DNA of 64,000 nucleotides from Buchnera aphidicola (Sitobion avenae) (GCF_005082585.1 NZ_CP034855.1:372001-436000); one strand, 5' to 3'. Counted from the first letter of the stretch, positions 43,044 through 54,557 are shown. A program made the numbers and translations. The notes: generated by a model not told the origin, from the sequence alone.

Positions 43044-44534
43044 TCAGACTTTACTACCAAACCAACAAATATTACGAGCAGCCATAATCAGCAAACCAGC
43101 CTTTTCAGAATTTAAATTCTCAATATCAGTTAAATCATCTATTCCTTGATCAGCCAACTCTTCTAAAGTAAATATATTCTTTTCAGCTAATTGCAAAGCT
43201 AGTACTGCATCCATCCCGTTTATTTTTAGTAAATCTTTTTCTATTTTTCTTTCTTTAACAATACTAATTGTTCTATCTGATTCTATTTCGAGCAAGCTAT
43301 TTTTTGCTCCTTTACGAACTAGTTTCGCTTGTTCTTCAGTTAAATCATCAATTTCTAGTAATTCGTTAAATGGTATATAAGCTAATTCTTCGAGAGAAGA
43401 AAAACCTTCTTTTACTAAAATTTTAATAATGTTTTCATTTACGTTTAAATATTTCTTAAAAGTATTAAAAGCAGCATGAGCTTCTTCTTGATGTTTAGAA
43501 TTCAAATCTTCCGTAGTCATAACGTTTAATTCCCAACCACTAATTTGAGAAGCTAAACGAACATTTTGACCATTTCGACCAATAGCTTGTGCTAAATTAT
43601 TCACATCTACTGCTATATCCATAGTACGCCTATCTTCATCTACAACAATAGAAACTACATCAGCTGGAGCCATTGCGTTTATCACAAATTGAGCGGCATT
43701 ATCATCCCATAAAATAATGTCAATACGTTCTCCACATAATTCGCTAGATACTGCTTGTACACGAGCACCTCTCATACCCACGCAAGCTCCCACAGGATCA
43801 ATACGTTTATCATTAGTTTTTACTGCTATTTTAGCTCGTGATCCTGGATCACGAGCTGCTGCTTTTATTTCGATGATCTCTTCTCCAATTTCAGGAACTT
43901 CTATTCGAAATAATTCAATAAGCATTTCAGTTTTAGAACGACTTATAAATAATTGAGGACCACGAGCTTCTGGATGTACCGCATATAAAATACCTCGGAT
44001 ACGATCACCAGGACGAAAATTTTCTCTAGGTAACATACCTTCACGTAAAATTAACGCTTCAGCATTGTTTCCTAAATCTAACATTATGTTATCTCGATTA
44101 ATTTTTTTAACTATACCAATAATTATTTGACCAATATATCTTCGAAATTGTTCAACTAGCATTGCTCTTTCTGCTTCGCGAACTTTTTGAACAATTACTT
44201 GCTTTGCAGTTTGAGTTGTTATTCTATCAAAATCAACAGATTTAATCTGTTCTTCAACATAATCATTAAGATGAACTTTTTCACCTTCAAAACATGCTGC
44301 TCCTAAAGTAATTTCTCTAGTTGGTTGAGTAACAGTCTCTACTACCATCCAACGTCGAAAAGTAGTAAAACTTCCAGTTTTTCGATTTATACTTACTCTT
44401 ATATCAATTTCTTGTTCGTGTTTTTTCTTAGTTGCTGTTGCTAATGCAATTTCTAAAGCTTCAAAAATTTTTTCGCGGGGAAGAGATTTTTCATTAGAAA
44501 CAGCCTCGACAACAGCTAAGATTTCTTTATTCAT
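43044..44534 (-). CDS. nusA: Transcription termination/antitermination factor NusA
   Basis: NusA binds RNA polymerase and nascent RNA in pausing, termination and antitermination. The ATG at 44534 gives the E. coli N terminus [28 protein letters not shown]; five extra upstream codons are open but not homologous. The 496-residue product (E. coli 495) has the NTD, an S1 domain, two KH domains ([36 protein letters not shown]) and both acidic repeats, ending [12 protein letters not shown]. metY and rimP, which precede it in E. coli, are absent here. Confidence 0.97.
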   Translation of the reverse strand: MNKEILAVVEAVSNEKSLPREKIFEALEIALATATKKKHEQEIDIRVSINRKTGSFTTFRRWMVVETVTQPTREITLGAACFEGEKVHLNDYVEEQIKSVDFDRITTQTAKQVIVQKVREAERAMLVEQFRRYIGQIIIGIVKKINRDNIMLDLGNNAEALILREGMLPRENFRPGDRIRGILYAVHPEARGPQLFISRSKTEMLIELFRIEVPEIGEEIIEIKAAARDPGSRAKIAVKTNDKRIDPVGACVGMRGARVQAVSSELCGERIDIILWDDNAAQFVINAMAPADVVSIVVDEDRRTMDIAVDVNNLAQAIGRNGQNVRLASQISGWELNVMTTEDLNSKHQEEAHAAFNTFKKYLNVNENIIKILVKEGFSSLEELAYIPFNELLEIDDLTEEQAKLVRKGAKNSLLEIESDRTISIVKERKIEKDLLKINGMDAVLALQLAEKNIFTLEELADQGIDDLTDIENLNSEKAGLLIMAARNICWFGSKV

Positions 44535-44732
44535 ACTAGAGAACCTCAAAATAAAAACTTTTAAAATAAATTATCGCAACTTATTTTACATGTATTAATT
44601 ACAAAAAAATTTAATTGTGAAATTAGATAATTAATACACTAATTTTTATTAATCAAGAGTTTATATAATTAATGATTACTTATACTAAAAAACAAAATAA
44701 ACCATATAATTTGCAACAAATATTCTAATAAA
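44535..44732. other. nusA upstream spacer (metY and rimP missing)
   Basis: This A+T-rich stretch lies between the leuU terminator and nusA. In E. coli metY and rimP occupy this place; I see neither a tRNA nor a RimP-like frame. The nusA operon promoter should lie here; TTGATT with a 17-bp gap to TAATTA on the minus strand (about 44630-44660) is a possible but weak candidate. Confidence 0.5.
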
Positions 44733-44754
44733 AAACCCCGAAAATTCGGGGTTT
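44733..44754 (-). terminator. Strong terminator downstream of tRNA-Leu
   Basis: A 10-bp stem AAACCCCGAA/TTCGGGGTTT (44733-44742, 44745-44754) with a two-base AA gap (the loop widens if the innermost pairs open) is followed on the minus strand by a T run. It is the most G+C-rich stem near here and ends the secG-leuU transcript before nusA. Confidence 0.9.
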
Positions 44755-44881
44755 CAGGTGCTATCACCCTATATGTGAAGTTTATCATCAAAAAATGTTT
44801 TATATATTCAATACTTACGTAGTATTACTTTAAAAATTCATCTAATCATTTAAAAATTAATTTTTAGTAATATATTCGTAT

Positions 44882-44964
44882 TACCGAGAATGGGATTTGA
44901 ACCCATACGCCTGTTTGGCACTATCCCCTCAAGATAGCGTGTCTACCAATTCCACCATCTCGGT
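44882..44964 (-). tRNA. leuU: tRNA-Leu(GAG)
   Basis: On the minus strand the 83-nt sequence folds as a class II tRNA. The acceptor stem is ACCGAGA/TCTCGGT with discriminator A. The D-arm contains GGTAGACACG, and the anticodon stem CTATC/GATAG has loop TTGAGGG (anticodon GAG). A long variable arm and T-arm GGGTTCAAATCCC follow. CCA is not encoded (the next bases read A-T-A). It reads CUC and CUU codons. It lies 54 bp after secG, the E. coli secG-leuU order. Confidence 0.97.
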
Positions 44965-45018
44965 AAAAATTTATTATAATTACATCTTTTATATATATTT
45001 ACACTAAGAAGACGATAA

Positions 45019-45348
45019 TTAATGAGGTATATCAGAATGCAACATCTTTTTATTTGAAAAATGATTTTTTTCTACAGTTTTTTTATAATCATCTTTCCAA
45101 AAAAGATCTGAATCAATTTTTCTACTATTAATATTACATAAAATAATACTTATCACTAAAAATAAACAAGAAAAAATTCTAATAATATTAGTTATTAAGG
45201 TATTTGTTCCAATACTATTAAAGCATTTAATATTATTTTTTAAATTTGAATGAACTGTGTTATTAGGTCCTTTTGCTGGTTGTAGCAAAATCAAAAAAAT
45301 CAAAGAAATTGAAATAACAATAAAAAAAATTAAAAAAAACAAATACAT
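45019..45348 (-). CDS. secG: Protein translocase subunit SecG
   Basis: SecG is the small accessory subunit of the SecYEG inner-membrane channel. The 109-residue product (E. coli 110) has a first membrane segment at about residues 2-22 ending LLQPAKGPN, where LLQ..KG is the family signature. A cytoplasmic loop with NSIGTNT follows, then a second membrane segment at about 55-72. The C-terminal tail is polar. Sequence outside the signature is poorly conserved, so the call rests on topology, LLQ.AKG and the glmM-secG-leuU synteny. Confidence 0.92.
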   Translation of the reverse strand: MYLFFLIFFIVISISLIFLILLQPAKGPNNTVHSNLKNNIKCFNSIGTNTLITNIIRIFSCLFLVISIILCNINSRKIDSDLFWKDDYKKTVEKNHFSNKKMLHSDIPH

Positions 45349-45528
45349 AAAAAATTATTTCCTTTTTTGATACAATATTAACACTTATAATAAATTTATT
45401 TTTAATTGACTATAATCCATGTCATTTAAAAAAATATTTTTGATAAAGAATTTATATATAAATTTATACATATAAATTATCTATTTAATTTAAAAAAATT
45501 ATTATAACAGTCATTTTTATAATATAAA

Positions 45529-46863
45529 TTAAAGCGATTGGATAGTTTCTCGAATATAATTAGCTAACTTATATACTTTTAAATAATTTTCACCTTCTAC
45601 CATAATTCTAATATAAGGCTCTGTACCAGATTTACGAACTAAAATCCGACTATTTTGTCCTAAAATATCTTTATATCGAGATAAAATATCTTGTATTTTT
45701 ATGTTTTTTTCTATATTTCTATCTTCTTTTAAAAAAATATTCAGCAAAACTTGAGGAAGTAATTTTACTTGACTTAATAAATGATATAAAGTCATATTAT
45801 TATTAATCATACTTAATAATACTTGTAGGCTAGCTATAATGCCGTCGCCAGTAGAATGTTTGTCTAACAAAATAATATGACCTGATTTTTCAGCTCCTAA
45901 TAACCATCTTTTTTCTTTAATTTTTTCACATACATTACGATCTCCTATTTCTGCAGCATAAAAAGGAATTCCTAGTTCTTTTAAAGCTACAATGATACCC
46001 ATATTAGTCATTAAAGTGCCTACAACACCACCTTTTAATTTGTTTTTTTTTAAATATTCTTTTGCAATAATATAAATTATTTGATCTCCATCTACTTTAT
46101 TACCTAAATGATCTACCATAATGACACGATCTCCATCACCATCAAATGCTAAACCAATATCTGCTTTTTCTAATAAAACTATTTTTTTTAATTTTAAAAT
46201 ATTAGTAGATCCTGAGTTTTTATTTATATTTACTCCATTAGGATCAATAGAAATATTAATAACTTTTGCACCTAGATCTTCAAAAATTTTAGGTGCTGTA
46301 TTAAAAGTTGAACCATTAGCACAATCTAAAATAATAGTAAATTTTGATAAATCTAAATCTTTAGGAAAAGTATTTTTACAAAAGTTAATATATTGATTCT
46401 CAGGTTCTATAATATCATTAGAACAACCAAAACTCATATGATTAGGATAAAAAAAGGTGTTTTTTATTTTTTGTTCAATAGATAATTCTATTTTTTTAGT
46501 TAATTTAATTCCGTTTTTATAAAAAATTTTTACCCCGTTATCATAAAAAAGATTATGAGAACCTGAAATAACAATACCTGCAGAAGCATTTAAAGATTTT
46601 GTAAAATATGCAATTGCTGATGTAGGTATACAATTAGCTAATAAAGTGGATACTCCTGTTGATAAAATACCAAATTCTAAAACAGACTGTAACATAGATC
46701 CAGAAATACGCGTATCTCTTCCAATGATAATTTTCTTTGTTTTGTTTTTTCCTAACACTGTTCCAATAGACCATCCTAATTTTAATAAAAAATTTGGTGT
46801 GATTGGATTAATTCCTACTTTCCCACGTATACCGTCTGTTTTAAAATATTGCAAAACAGTCAT
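45529..46863 (-). CDS. glmM: Phosphoglucosamine mutase GlmM
   Basis: GlmM converts glucosamine-6-phosphate to glucosamine-1-phosphate for UDP-GlcNAc and peptidoglycan. The 444-residue product (E. coli 445) has the catalytic Ser102, the metal-binding DGDGDR near 240 and the C-terminal phosphate loop RKSGTEPYIRIMVE near 410. Two usually invariant spots are changed: FGTDGIRG reads FKTDGIRG near the start, and the active-site loop SASHNP reads SGSHNL. In E. coli folP precedes glmM; it is absent here and ftsH lies directly upstream. Confidence 0.94.
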   Translation of the reverse strand: MTVLQYFKTDGIRGKVGINPITPNFLLKLGWSIGTVLGKNKTKKIIIGRDTRISGSMLQSVLEFGILSTGVSTLLANCIPTSAIAYFTKSLNASAGIVISGSHNLFYDNGVKIFYKNGIKLTKKIELSIEQKIKNTFFYPNHMSFGCSNDIIEPENQYINFCKNTFPKDLDLSKFTIILDCANGSTFNTAPKIFEDLGAKVINISIDPNGVNINKNSGSTNILKLKKIVLLEKADIGLAFDGDGDRVIMVDHLGNKVDGDQIIYIIAKEYLKKNKLKGGVVGTLMTNMGIIVALKELGIPFYAAEIGDRNVCEKIKEKRWLLGAEKSGHIILLDKHSTGDGIIASLQVLLSMINNNMTLYHLLSQVKLLPQVLLNIFLKEDRNIEKNIKIQDILSRYKDILGQNSRILVRKSGTEPYIRIMVEGENYLKVYKLANYIRETIQSL

Positions 46864-46939
46864 AATGATTTCATTCCTATTTTATTTAAAAATAATTATA
46901 TTTTGCAACAAACCATAACAGTTATTATTTTTTAATTAA

Positions 46940-46984
46940 AAAATAAGATGAAGTTATAGTAATTTTATCACTTCATCTTATTTT
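46940..46984 (-). terminator. Terminator after ftsH
   Basis: A perfect 14-bp stem (46940-46953 with 46971-46984) and a 17-nt loop is followed on the minus strand by six T. It lies about 100 bp past the ftsH stop and before glmM, so ftsH and glmM are probably separate transcription units, unlike E. coli where ftsH, folP and glmM are close together. Confidence 0.88.
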
Positions 46985-47086
46985 AAGATATACTAAATGA
47001 AGGAATGTTAAATATTATAAAATTAATATTTTTTGAAATAAGATCTTTTAATAAAAGAATCGTAATATATTTATAAAATACAGAAA

Positions 47087-48931
47087 TTATTTATTTATAT
47101 CTGTCTCGATCCATCCCTTTGGTTTTCGTACTTCTCTTCTTTTCATTAAATCATCAATCTGAAATGCATCAATAGTCTCGTATTTTATCAAGGCTTCTTT
47201 CATAGCATGTAATATATCAATATTTTCATTTAAAATTTTTCGAGCTCTACTATAATTAATTTCAATCAACAATTTTACTTCTTCATCAATAATTCTGGCT
47301 GTTTCATCAGACATATGTTTAGCTTTAGCAACTGAACGTCCTAAAAATACTTCCCCTTCTTCTTCAGCATACAACAAAGGTCCTAGTTTTTCTGAAAATC
47401 CCCATTGAGTCACCATATTTCGTGCTAAGCTTGTAGCTATTTTAATATCATTACAAGCACCAGTAGAAACGTTTTTAACACCATAAATAATCTCTTCTGC
47501 TAAACGACCACCATATAGAGTAGATATTTGACTTTCTAACTTTTGGCGGCTAATACTAAGAGCATCTGACTCAGGTAAGAAAAATGTAACACCTAGTGCT
47601 CGACCTCTAGGTATAATAGTCACTTTATGTGCAGGATCATGATCAGGCACTAATCTTCCAATAATAACATGTCCAGCTTCATGATACGCAGTTGATTCTT
47701 TTTGAAAATCACTCATAACCATCGATCTTCTTTCAGAACCCATCATCATTTTATCTTTTGCTCTTTCAAATTCCAGCATAGAGACAACGCGATTGTCAAG
47801 TCTAGCTGCAAAAAGAGCTGCTTCATTAACCAAATTAGCTAAATCAGCACCTGAAAAACCTGGTGTACCACGTGCAATAATCATAGGATCTACATCTTTA
47901 GATAAAGGAACTTTTCTCATGTGTACTTTTAAAATTTGTTCTCGTCCACGAATATCTGGAAGTGCTACAATTACTTGACGATCAAAACGACCAGGACGTA
48001 AAAGAGCTGGATCTAAAACATCAGGCCTATTAGTAGCAGCTATTAAAATAATACCTTCATTTCCATCAAAACCATCCATTTCTACTAACATCTGATTGAG
48101 TGTTTGTTCTCTTTCATCATGCCCTCCACCTAGTCCAGCACCTCTTTGACGTCCCACTGCGTCAATTTCGTCAATAAAAATTATACATGGTGCAGATTTT
48201 CTTGAATGCTCAAACATATCCCTTACTCTAGAAGCACCTACTCCGACAAACATTTCAACAAAATCAGATCCAGAAATAGTGAAAAAAGGAACTTTAGCTT
48301 CTCCAGCTATTGCTTTTGCCAGTAATGTTTTACCGGTACCTGGTGGTCCAACCATTAGTATACCTTTAGGTATTTTACCTCCTAATTTTTGAAAACGACT
48401 TGGTTCTTTAAGATATTCTACTAATTCACTAACTTCTTCTTTTGCTTCATCACACCCCGCAACATCTGAAAAAGTAGTATGAATTTGATCTTCTGATAGC
48501 ATTCGTGCTTTACTTTTTCCAAATGACATTGCTCCTTTTCCACCACCCATTTGCATTTGACGCATAAAAAAAATCCAAACACCAATAAGTAAAAGCATGG
48601 GAAACCAAGATATAAGAATTGAAACAAGAAGGCTTGGTTCTTCAGGAATTGTTCCAACAATTTTAACTCTTTTTGTCAAAAGATTGTCCAAAAGTTTAGG
48701 ATCATTCATAGGAATATAAGTAGTGTATTTACTACTATCCTTTTTAGTAACACTAATCATACGTCCGTTAATATACGCTTCACGGACCTGATCTTGATTT
48801 ACTTCTGACAAAAAAGTTGAATAATCAACTTTATGATTATTTGTATCATTAGTATTGAAATTCTGAAAAATAGACATTAATACAACTGTAATAACCAACC
48901 AGAAGATCAGGTTTTTAACCATGTCACTCAA
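47087..48931 (-). CDS. ftsH: ATP-dependent zinc metalloprotease FtsH (TTG start)
   Basis: FtsH is the membrane-anchored AAA+ protease for quality control and regulators. The start is TTG at 48931 (product [11 protein letters not shown]). A GAGAGG lies about 8 bases before it, while the ATG at 48922 would be 17 away. The 614-residue product has two membrane segments (about 5-25 and 98-118) and Walker A GPPGTGKT. Walker [12 protein letters not shown], the SRH region and zinc motif HEAGH follow. The C-terminal ~30 residues of E. coli (644-647 total) are missing. It is 56 bp downstream of rlmE. Confidence 0.97.
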   Translation of the reverse strand: MSDMVKNLIFWLVITVVLMSIFQNFNTNDTNNHKVDYSTFLSEVNQDQVREAYINGRMISVTKKDSSKYTTYIPMNDPKLLDNLLTKRVKIVGTIPEEPSLLVSILISWFPMLLLIGVWIFFMRQMQMGGGKGAMSFGKSKARMLSEDQIHTTFSDVAGCDEAKEEVSELVEYLKEPSRFQKLGGKIPKGILMVGPPGTGKTLLAKAIAGEAKVPFFTISGSDFVEMFVGVGASRVRDMFEHSRKSAPCIIFIDEIDAVGRQRGAGLGGGHDEREQTLNQMLVEMDGFDGNEGIILIAATNRPDVLDPALLRPGRFDRQVIVALPDIRGREQILKVHMRKVPLSKDVDPMIIARGTPGFSGADLANLVNEAALFAARLDNRVVSMLEFERAKDKMMMGSERRSMVMSDFQKESTAYHEAGHVIIGRLVPDHDPAHKVTIIPRGRALGVTFFLPESDALSISRQKLESQISTLYGGRLAEEIIYGVKNVSTGACNDIKIATSLARNMVTQWGFSEKLGPLLYAEEEGEVFLGRSVAKAKHMSDETARIIDEEVKLLIEINYSRARKILNENIDILHAMKEALIKYETIDAFQIDDLMKRREVRKPKGWIETDINK

Positions 48932-48987
48932 AGGAACAACCTCTCATTAAATCTATATTTTAAAAACAACACAGATTATTATAATAT

Positions 48988-49608
48988 TTATCTGGTTGCT
49001 ATAATGAATATCTCTCGAGATCTTGTCCGAGAAGTTTTAGGTTTACAAATTTTAATTTTTGCAAATAATATTTTAATTTCTTCGTACAATTCATTAAAAC
49101 CTTCTCCCTGAAATGATTTCAATAAAAAAATACCATTTTTAGATAAAACATAATTTGCTATTTTTAATGCCGACTTAGACAAGTCAATAATACGTGGCAT
49201 ATCAATAGAAAAATGTCCTGTTATATTAGGAGCCATATCTGACATCACCAAATGAAATGTAGTATCGCTTAAAGAACTTAACATTAAATTTAATATTTTT
49301 TTATTACGAAAATCTCCTTGAAAAAAATCAACACCTTTTATTGGTTTAATAGGTAATATATCACAGGCTATAATACGTCCTTTTTTTCCTATCTTATCAA
49401 GAGCATATTGTGACCAACTTCCAGGAGCAGCACCTAAATCAATAACATTCATGCCAATTTTAAATAATTTATAACTTTTATCCAATTGTTGTAATTTAAA
49501 CCAAGCTCTTGAACGTATGTTATTTTTTTTCGCTTCCTTGACATATTGATCTTTAAAATGTTCTAATAGCCAACGATTAGAACTACTTGTTTTTTTTTTA
49601 GAAATCAT
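48988..49608 (-). CDS. rlmE: 23S rRNA 2'-O-ribose U2552 methyltransferase RlmE (FtsJ)
   Basis: RlmE methylates U2552 in the A loop during late 50S assembly. The 206-residue product (E. coli 209) has RSRAWFKLQQLDKSY and the SAM-binding GMNVIDLGAAPGSWSQYAL near 50-70. Catalytic-residue segments VMSDMAPN near 124 and LLKSFQGEGF near 163 are intact. It precedes ftsH, as in the E. coli heat-shock operon. I could not find a convincing sigma-32 promoter in the 74-bp upstream spacer. Confidence 0.96.
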   Translation of the reverse strand: MISKKKTSSSNRWLLEHFKDQYVKEAKKNNIRSRAWFKLQQLDKSYKLFKIGMNVIDLGAAPGSWSQYALDKIGKKGRIIACDILPIKPIKGVDFFQGDFRNKKILNLMLSSLSDTTFHLVMSDMAPNITGHFSIDMPRIIDLSKSALKIANYVLSKNGIFLLKSFQGEGFNELYEEIKILFAKIKICKPKTSRTRSREIFIIATR

Positions 49609-49682
49609 GTTTTTACTATTTTAAAATGAATTTCTTAATAAAATATTAAAAATATTTTAACGAGATTAAATAAATCTTAAAA

Positions 49683-50162
49683 CTATATATAATTTATTTT
49701 TAAAATCTTATATTCAACATCGCCACCCGGTGTACATATACTTACCACATCATTAATTTTTTTTCCAATCAGACCTCTTGCTATTGGAGAATTAATTGAA
49801 ATTAAATATTTTTTAAAATCAGATTCATCATCCCCTACAATTTGATAAGTAAATTTTTCATTATTTTTCATATTTAAAATGCTAACAGTGGAACCAAAAA
49901 TTACCCGACCATTATTGGATATTTTTGTTATGTCTATAATTTGCGAATTAGATAATTTTAACTCAATCTCTTTAATACGTCCTTCACAAAAACTTTGCTC
50001 TTCACGAGCTGAATGATATTCAGCATTTTCTTTTAAATCACCATGTTCTCTAGCTTCTGCTATTGCTGTAATAATACGAGGACGTTTTATACTTTTTAAT
50101 TTTTTAAGTTCTTGACGAAGTTTTTCTGCCCCTCTTACAGTCATCGGAATTAGATTGATCAT
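49683..50162 (-). CDS. greA: Transcript cleavage factor GreA
   Basis: GreA rescues backtracked RNA polymerase by stimulating transcript cleavage. The 159-residue product (E. coli 158) has the N-terminal coiled coil with acidic tip [20 protein letters not shown] (the D-L-K-E-N-A-E-Y core). The C-terminal FKBP-like domain carries [11 protein letters not shown]. It heads the minus-strand block here, upstream of rlmE, as in E. coli greA-yhbY-rlmE with yhbY lost. Confidence 0.97.
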   Translation of the reverse strand: MINLIPMTVRGAEKLRQELKKLKSIKRPRIITAIAEAREHGDLKENAEYHSAREEQSFCEGRIKEIELKLSNSQIIDITKISNNGRVIFGSTVSILNMKNNEKFTYQIVGDDESDFKKYLISINSPIARGLIGKKINDVVSICTPGGDVEYKILKINYI

Positions 50163-50666
50163 ATAAACACTCCAGTATTTTTTATTTAGTATTTAAAAAA
50201 ATATAAAAAATATTCTTTAAAATTCAAAAAAATGTTAAATTATATTTTGTATTTAATAATATTTCATCTCTATATAAATTTTTAACTGTTAAAATTTTTA
50301 TCCCATATCTTTTGCAAAAATTCTAAATACAAGATTATAAAAAAATTTTTTTAAGAAAATTTAATGAACTTTTATCAATAAAAAAATACATTTAAAATAA
50401 ATTAACAATATAAATATTAAATTTATCTAAAAAAAACATTGAAAAAAATTTTATGAGATTTAATAATTTTCTTATAAAATATATTTTTTAATATTAAATA
50501 TATTCATCTATTTTAAAGTAAAAAATATAATTTATCAAAATTTTAAAAATTTAGTTATATATTATTGATTAATTTATTTAACAACATGATTAATTAATAG
50601 AAAACATGATTATTTTTTTGAAATTTTCATCCTAAATAACATATTTAATTCAAAGTAGATTGCAAA
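50163..50666. other. Divergent A+T-rich spacer greA-ibaG
   Basis: These 504 bases separate two divergent genes and must hold both promoters, but the sequence is too uniformly A/T for me to select any. No gene remnant is recognisable (dacB and the mla genes neighbour these genes in E. coli). Only a short direct repeat ACATGATTA near 50585 and 50605 is visible. Confidence 0.5.
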
Positions 50667-50930
50667 ATGGATAATCAAAATATCAAGTCATTACTAGTTA
50701 ATAGATTAAATCTAGAAAAAGCTTTTGTTACAGGAGACACAAATCATATTAAGATCATTGCTATAGGAAACATTTTTAAAGGTATTACGCAAGTAAAAAG
50801 ACAACAAATAGTTTATAAACCTTTAATAAATATGATTTCAGAAAAGCAAATCCATGCTGTATCCATTGTTACTTATACACCTCAAGAATGGGAAAAATAT
50901 ACAAAAGAAAATAATTCTGATTATCTATAA
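50667..50930 (+). CDS. ibaG: BolA-family iron-sulfur protein IbaG
   Basis: The 87-residue product is a BolA/IbaG (YrbA) protein: NIKSLLVNRLNLEKAFVTGDTNHIKIIAIG, then FKGITQVKRQQIVYKPL and IHAVSIVTYTPQEWEKY. IbaG partners monothiol glutaredoxins in Fe-S cluster handling and acid resistance. The His in TNHIKI and the one in IHAVSI, both in the conserved putative ligand positions, are kept. It lies 35 bp before murA, as in E. coli. Confidence 0.94.
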   Translation: MDNQNIKSLLVNRLNLEKAFVTGDTNHIKIIAIGNIFKGITQVKRQQIVYKPLINMISEKQIHAVSIVTYTPQEWEKYTKENNSDYL

Positions 50931-50965
50931 AACATCATATTAATAAAACAGAGATTGATTAATGC

Positions 50966-52219
50966 ATGAGTAAATTATACGTAGAAGGGAATAAAAGTTT
51001 AAATGGCAATGTTATTATTTCAGGCTCTAAAAACGCAGCACTACCAATTTTATTTATGAGTATATTAACAGAAGAAAAAGTAAAAATTAGTAATGTTCCA
51101 AATTTAACTGATATTAACATAGCACTGAAGTTACTTATATATTTAGGAGTAAAAATAAAATATAACAAGATATTATATATTGATGCAAGTTCAATAAATA
51201 TTTTTTATGCCCCATATCATTTAATTAAAAAAATTAGAGCATCTATATGGATATTAGGCCCTCTTCTAGCACGTTTTGGAAAAGCTAAAATATTTTTACC
51301 TGGTGGATGTAAAATTGGCAATAGACCTGTTGATTTACATTTAAATGGTTTAATAAAATTAGGAGCTACAATTACTTTGAAAGATAATTGTATTGATGCC
51401 TATGTTAAAGGGCGTCTGCAAGGAAAATATATCTTCATGAAAAAAATTAGTGTCGGTGCTACTATTACAATTATGAGTGCCGCAACTTTAGCTGAAGGAT
51501 TTACAATAATTGATAATGCAGCACGTGAACCAGAAATTGTCGATATTGCAAAATTTCTAAATACTTTAGGCGCTAATATTATTGGTGCTGGCAGTAATAA
51601 AATATATATTAAAGGTGTTATCAAGCTCAATGGTGGTACTCATAAAATAATTCCTGATAGAATTGAAACAGGGACTTTTTTAGTTGCTGCAGCAGCATCT
51701 CAAGGATTTATCACTTGCCATGAAACTGAACCAAAACATCTAAATAGTATATTAACGAAACTAACTGAATCTGGAGCTAAAATTAAAACAGGAAAAGACT
51801 GGATTCAATTAGATATGAGAGGGAAAAGACCTAAATCTTTACATATTCATACTTCTCCTTATCCAGGATTTCCAACAGACATGCAAGCTCAATTTACTTT
51901 ATTAAATAGCATTTCTGAAGGTATAGGTACTATAACTGAAACTATATTTGACAATCGTTTTATCTATACATCTGAATTAATTAATATGGGCGCTAAAATA
52001 AAAGTGCAAAATAATAATACTATTATATGTCATGGAATACCTAAATTAACATCTTCTAATGTTTTTTGTAGTGATTTAAGAGCATCAGCAACATTAATAT
52101 TAGCAGGTTGTATTGCAGTAGGTCTAACAATAGTACATCGTACTTATCATCTTATTAGAGGATATGAGTTATTCCCTGATAAACTCAATCAATTAGGCGC
52201 TGATATCAAAATCATATAA
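50966..52219 (+). CDS. murA: UDP-GlcNAc 1-carboxyvinyltransferase MurA
   Basis: MurA catalyses the first committed peptidoglycan step, adding enolpyruvate to UDP-GlcNAc. The 417-residue product (E. coli 419) begins MSKLYVEGNKSLNGNVIISGSKNAALP. It has the active-site cysteine in LPGGCKIGNRPVDLHL near residue 115, REPEIVD, PDRIETGTFLVAAA and FPTDMQAQFTLL. It works downstream of glmM (same window) in wall synthesis. With Cys rather than Asp at position 115 the enzyme is of the fosfomycin-sensitive type by family rule. Confidence 0.97.
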   Translation: MSKLYVEGNKSLNGNVIISGSKNAALPILFMSILTEEKVKISNVPNLTDINIALKLLIYLGVKIKYNKILYIDASSINIFYAPYHLIKKIRASIWILGPLLARFGKAKIFLPGGCKIGNRPVDLHLNGLIKLGATITLKDNCIDAYVKGRLQGKYIFMKKISVGATITIMSAATLAEGFTIIDNAAREPEIVDIAKFLNTLGANIIGAGSNKIYIKGVIKLNGGTHKIIPDRIETGTFLVAAAASQGFITCHETEPKHLNSILTKLTESGAKIKTGKDWIQLDMRGKRPKSLHIHTSPYPGFPTDMQAQFTLLNSISEGIGTITETIFDNRFIYTSELINMGAKIKVQNNNTIICHGIPKLTSSNVFCSDLRASATLILAGCIAVGLTIVHRTYHLIRGYELFPDKLNQLGADIKII

Positions 52220-52328
52220 ATGTAGTTAATTTTTTGTTATAAACATACAAAATATTTTTATAAAAAATTTAACTATTTTTATAAAAATACTATTAAAGAT
52301 ATAAAAAATCAAATAAGTGGAGCATTTT

Positions 52329-52655
52329 ATGTATGCAGTTTTTATAAGTGGTGGAAAACAATATCGAGCAACTAAAAATCAAGTTATCAGATTAGAGAAA
52401 TTAAATAATTCACTTGGTTCTACTATACAGTTCGATAAAATTTTAATGATTTCTGATAAAGATTCTATAAAAATCGGAACTCCTTTTATAAAAGGGGGAA
52501 TAATAAAAGCTCATGTTCAAAACCACGGACGCTTAAAAAAAATTAAAATTATTAAATTTAATCGCCGTAAACATTATAAAAAACAACAAGGTCATCGTCA
52601 ACATTTTACTGATGTAAAAATTCTTGACATTAACAATATTACAGGAGAAATTTAA
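52329..52655 (+). CDS. rplU: 50S ribosomal protein L21
   Basis: L21 binds 23S rRNA in the large subunit. The start is set at 52329 ([18 protein letters not shown]) because this is the E. coli N terminus and a GGAG lies about ten bases upstream; four more codons are open. The 108-residue product has the C-terminal signature [21 protein letters not shown] followed by FTDVKI. rpmA starts 4 bp after its stop. ispB, divergent in E. coli, is absent. Confidence 0.97.
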   Translation: MYAVFISGGKQYRATKNQVIRLEKLNNSLGSTIQFDKILMISDKDSIKIGTPFIKGGIIKAHVQNHGRLKKIKIIKFNRRKHYKKQQGHRQHFTDVKILDINNITGEI

Positions 52656-52659
52656 ATCA

Positions 52660-52914
52660 ATGGCACATAAAAAAGCTGGCGGTTCTACTAGGAATGGACG
52701 AGATTCTAATGCTCAAAGACTTGGCGTAAAATGTTTTGGCGGTCAATTAATTTCATCAGGAAGTATAATTGTAAAACAGCGTGGGACAAAATTTCATCCT
52801 GGTAAGAATGTACGTTGTGGAAAAGATCATACAATTTTTGCTATTGCACAAGGAAAAGTAGAATTTCAAAAAAAAGGACTAAAAAAAAGAACATACATAA
52901 ATATTATAAATTAA
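52660..52914 (+). CDS. rpmA: 50S ribosomal protein L27
   Basis: L27 reaches into the peptidyl transferase centre with its N terminus. The start at 52660 gives [20 protein letters not shown]; the longer open frame (from 52624) overlaps rplU and is not homologous. The 84-residue product (E. coli 85) has LGVKCFGGQ and the [21 protein letters not shown] block. The ribosome site AGGAG is inside the rplU end, so the two are coupled. A terminator follows. Confidence 0.97.
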   Translation: MAHKKAGGSTRNGRDSNAQRLGVKCFGGQLISSGSIIVKQRGTKFHPGKNVRCGKDHTIFAIAQGKVEFQKKGLKKRTYINIIN

Positions 52915-52939
52915 ATGAAAAATTATTTACGTATAAAAA

Positions 52940-52959
52940 AACCCCTTTTTAAGGGGGTT
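52940..52959 (+). terminator. Terminator after rplU-rpmA
   Basis: A CCCC/GGGG(G) stem with A/T pairs on both ends (arms 52940-52947 and 52951-52959, TTT loop, one bulged G) is followed by a T-rich stretch CTGTTTTCCTTT. It lies 25 bp after rpmA and separates it from obgE. Confidence 0.85.
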
Positions 52960-53073
52960 CTGTTTTCCTTTCTAATAAAAATATATAATGTATTTAAAAA
53001 AATTAATCTTATAAATAAAGCTATTAAATATTAAAATACTCATTAATATTAAAAGAAAATTTAATTGGTATAA

Positions 53074-54081
<1,008 letters not shown>

Positions 54082-54084
54082 AAA

Positions 54085-54119
54085 AAAGAACTCGGTTTGT
54101 TAAAAAAACCAAGTTCTTT
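54085..54119. terminator. Bidirectional terminator obgE/rpsI
   Basis: Arms 54085-54098 and 54106-54119 pair with one mismatch (AAAGAACT/AGTTCTTT plus GGTTT/AAACC). On the plus strand it is preceded by A and followed by TTTA; on the minus strand a T run follows. It starts 4 bp after the obgE stop and lies 26 bp past the rpsI stop, so it serves both convergent genes. Confidence 0.88.
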
Positions 54120-54144
54120 AAAATTAATTATGCCCTTTTTAGTC

Positions 54145-54537
54145 TTAACGCTTAGAAAATTGTGGACGCTTTCTAGATTTTCGAAAACCAACCTTTTTAC
54201 GTTCGACTTGACGTGAATCACGCGTTACAAATCCAGATTTTCTTAATTCAAAACGTAACGATTCATCATATTTCATTAAAGCACGAGTAATACCCTGTCG
54301 AATTGCACCTGCTTGACCAGAAATACCTCCGCCTTTTACTGTAATATAAATATCAAATTTATTAGTCATGTCCACCAATTCTAATGGTTGACGCACGATC
54401 ATACAAGAAGTTTTACGACCGAAATACTCATTTAAAGAACGTTTATTAACTATTATTGCTCCATTTCCAGATCTAAGAAATACTCTAGCAGAAGAGCTTT
54501 TACGACGACCAGTACCATAGTTTTGAGTATGAATCAT
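54145..54537 (-). CDS. rpsI: 30S ribosomal protein S9
   Basis: S9 reaches the P site with its basic C-terminal tail. The 130-residue product (same as E. coli) has [17 protein letters not shown] near the start, [19 protein letters not shown] in the middle, and the [17 protein letters not shown] tail. It follows rplM after 20 bp in the conserved rplM-rpsI operon. Confidence 0.98.
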   Translation of the reverse strand: MIHTQNYGTGRRKSSSARVFLRSGNGAIIVNKRSLNEYFGRKTSCMIVRQPLELVDMTNKFDIYITVKGGGISGQAGAIRQGITRALMKYDESLRFELRKSGFVTRDSRQVERKKVGFRKSRKRPQFSKR

Positions 54538-54557
54538 TACTTTTATACACCTTTATA

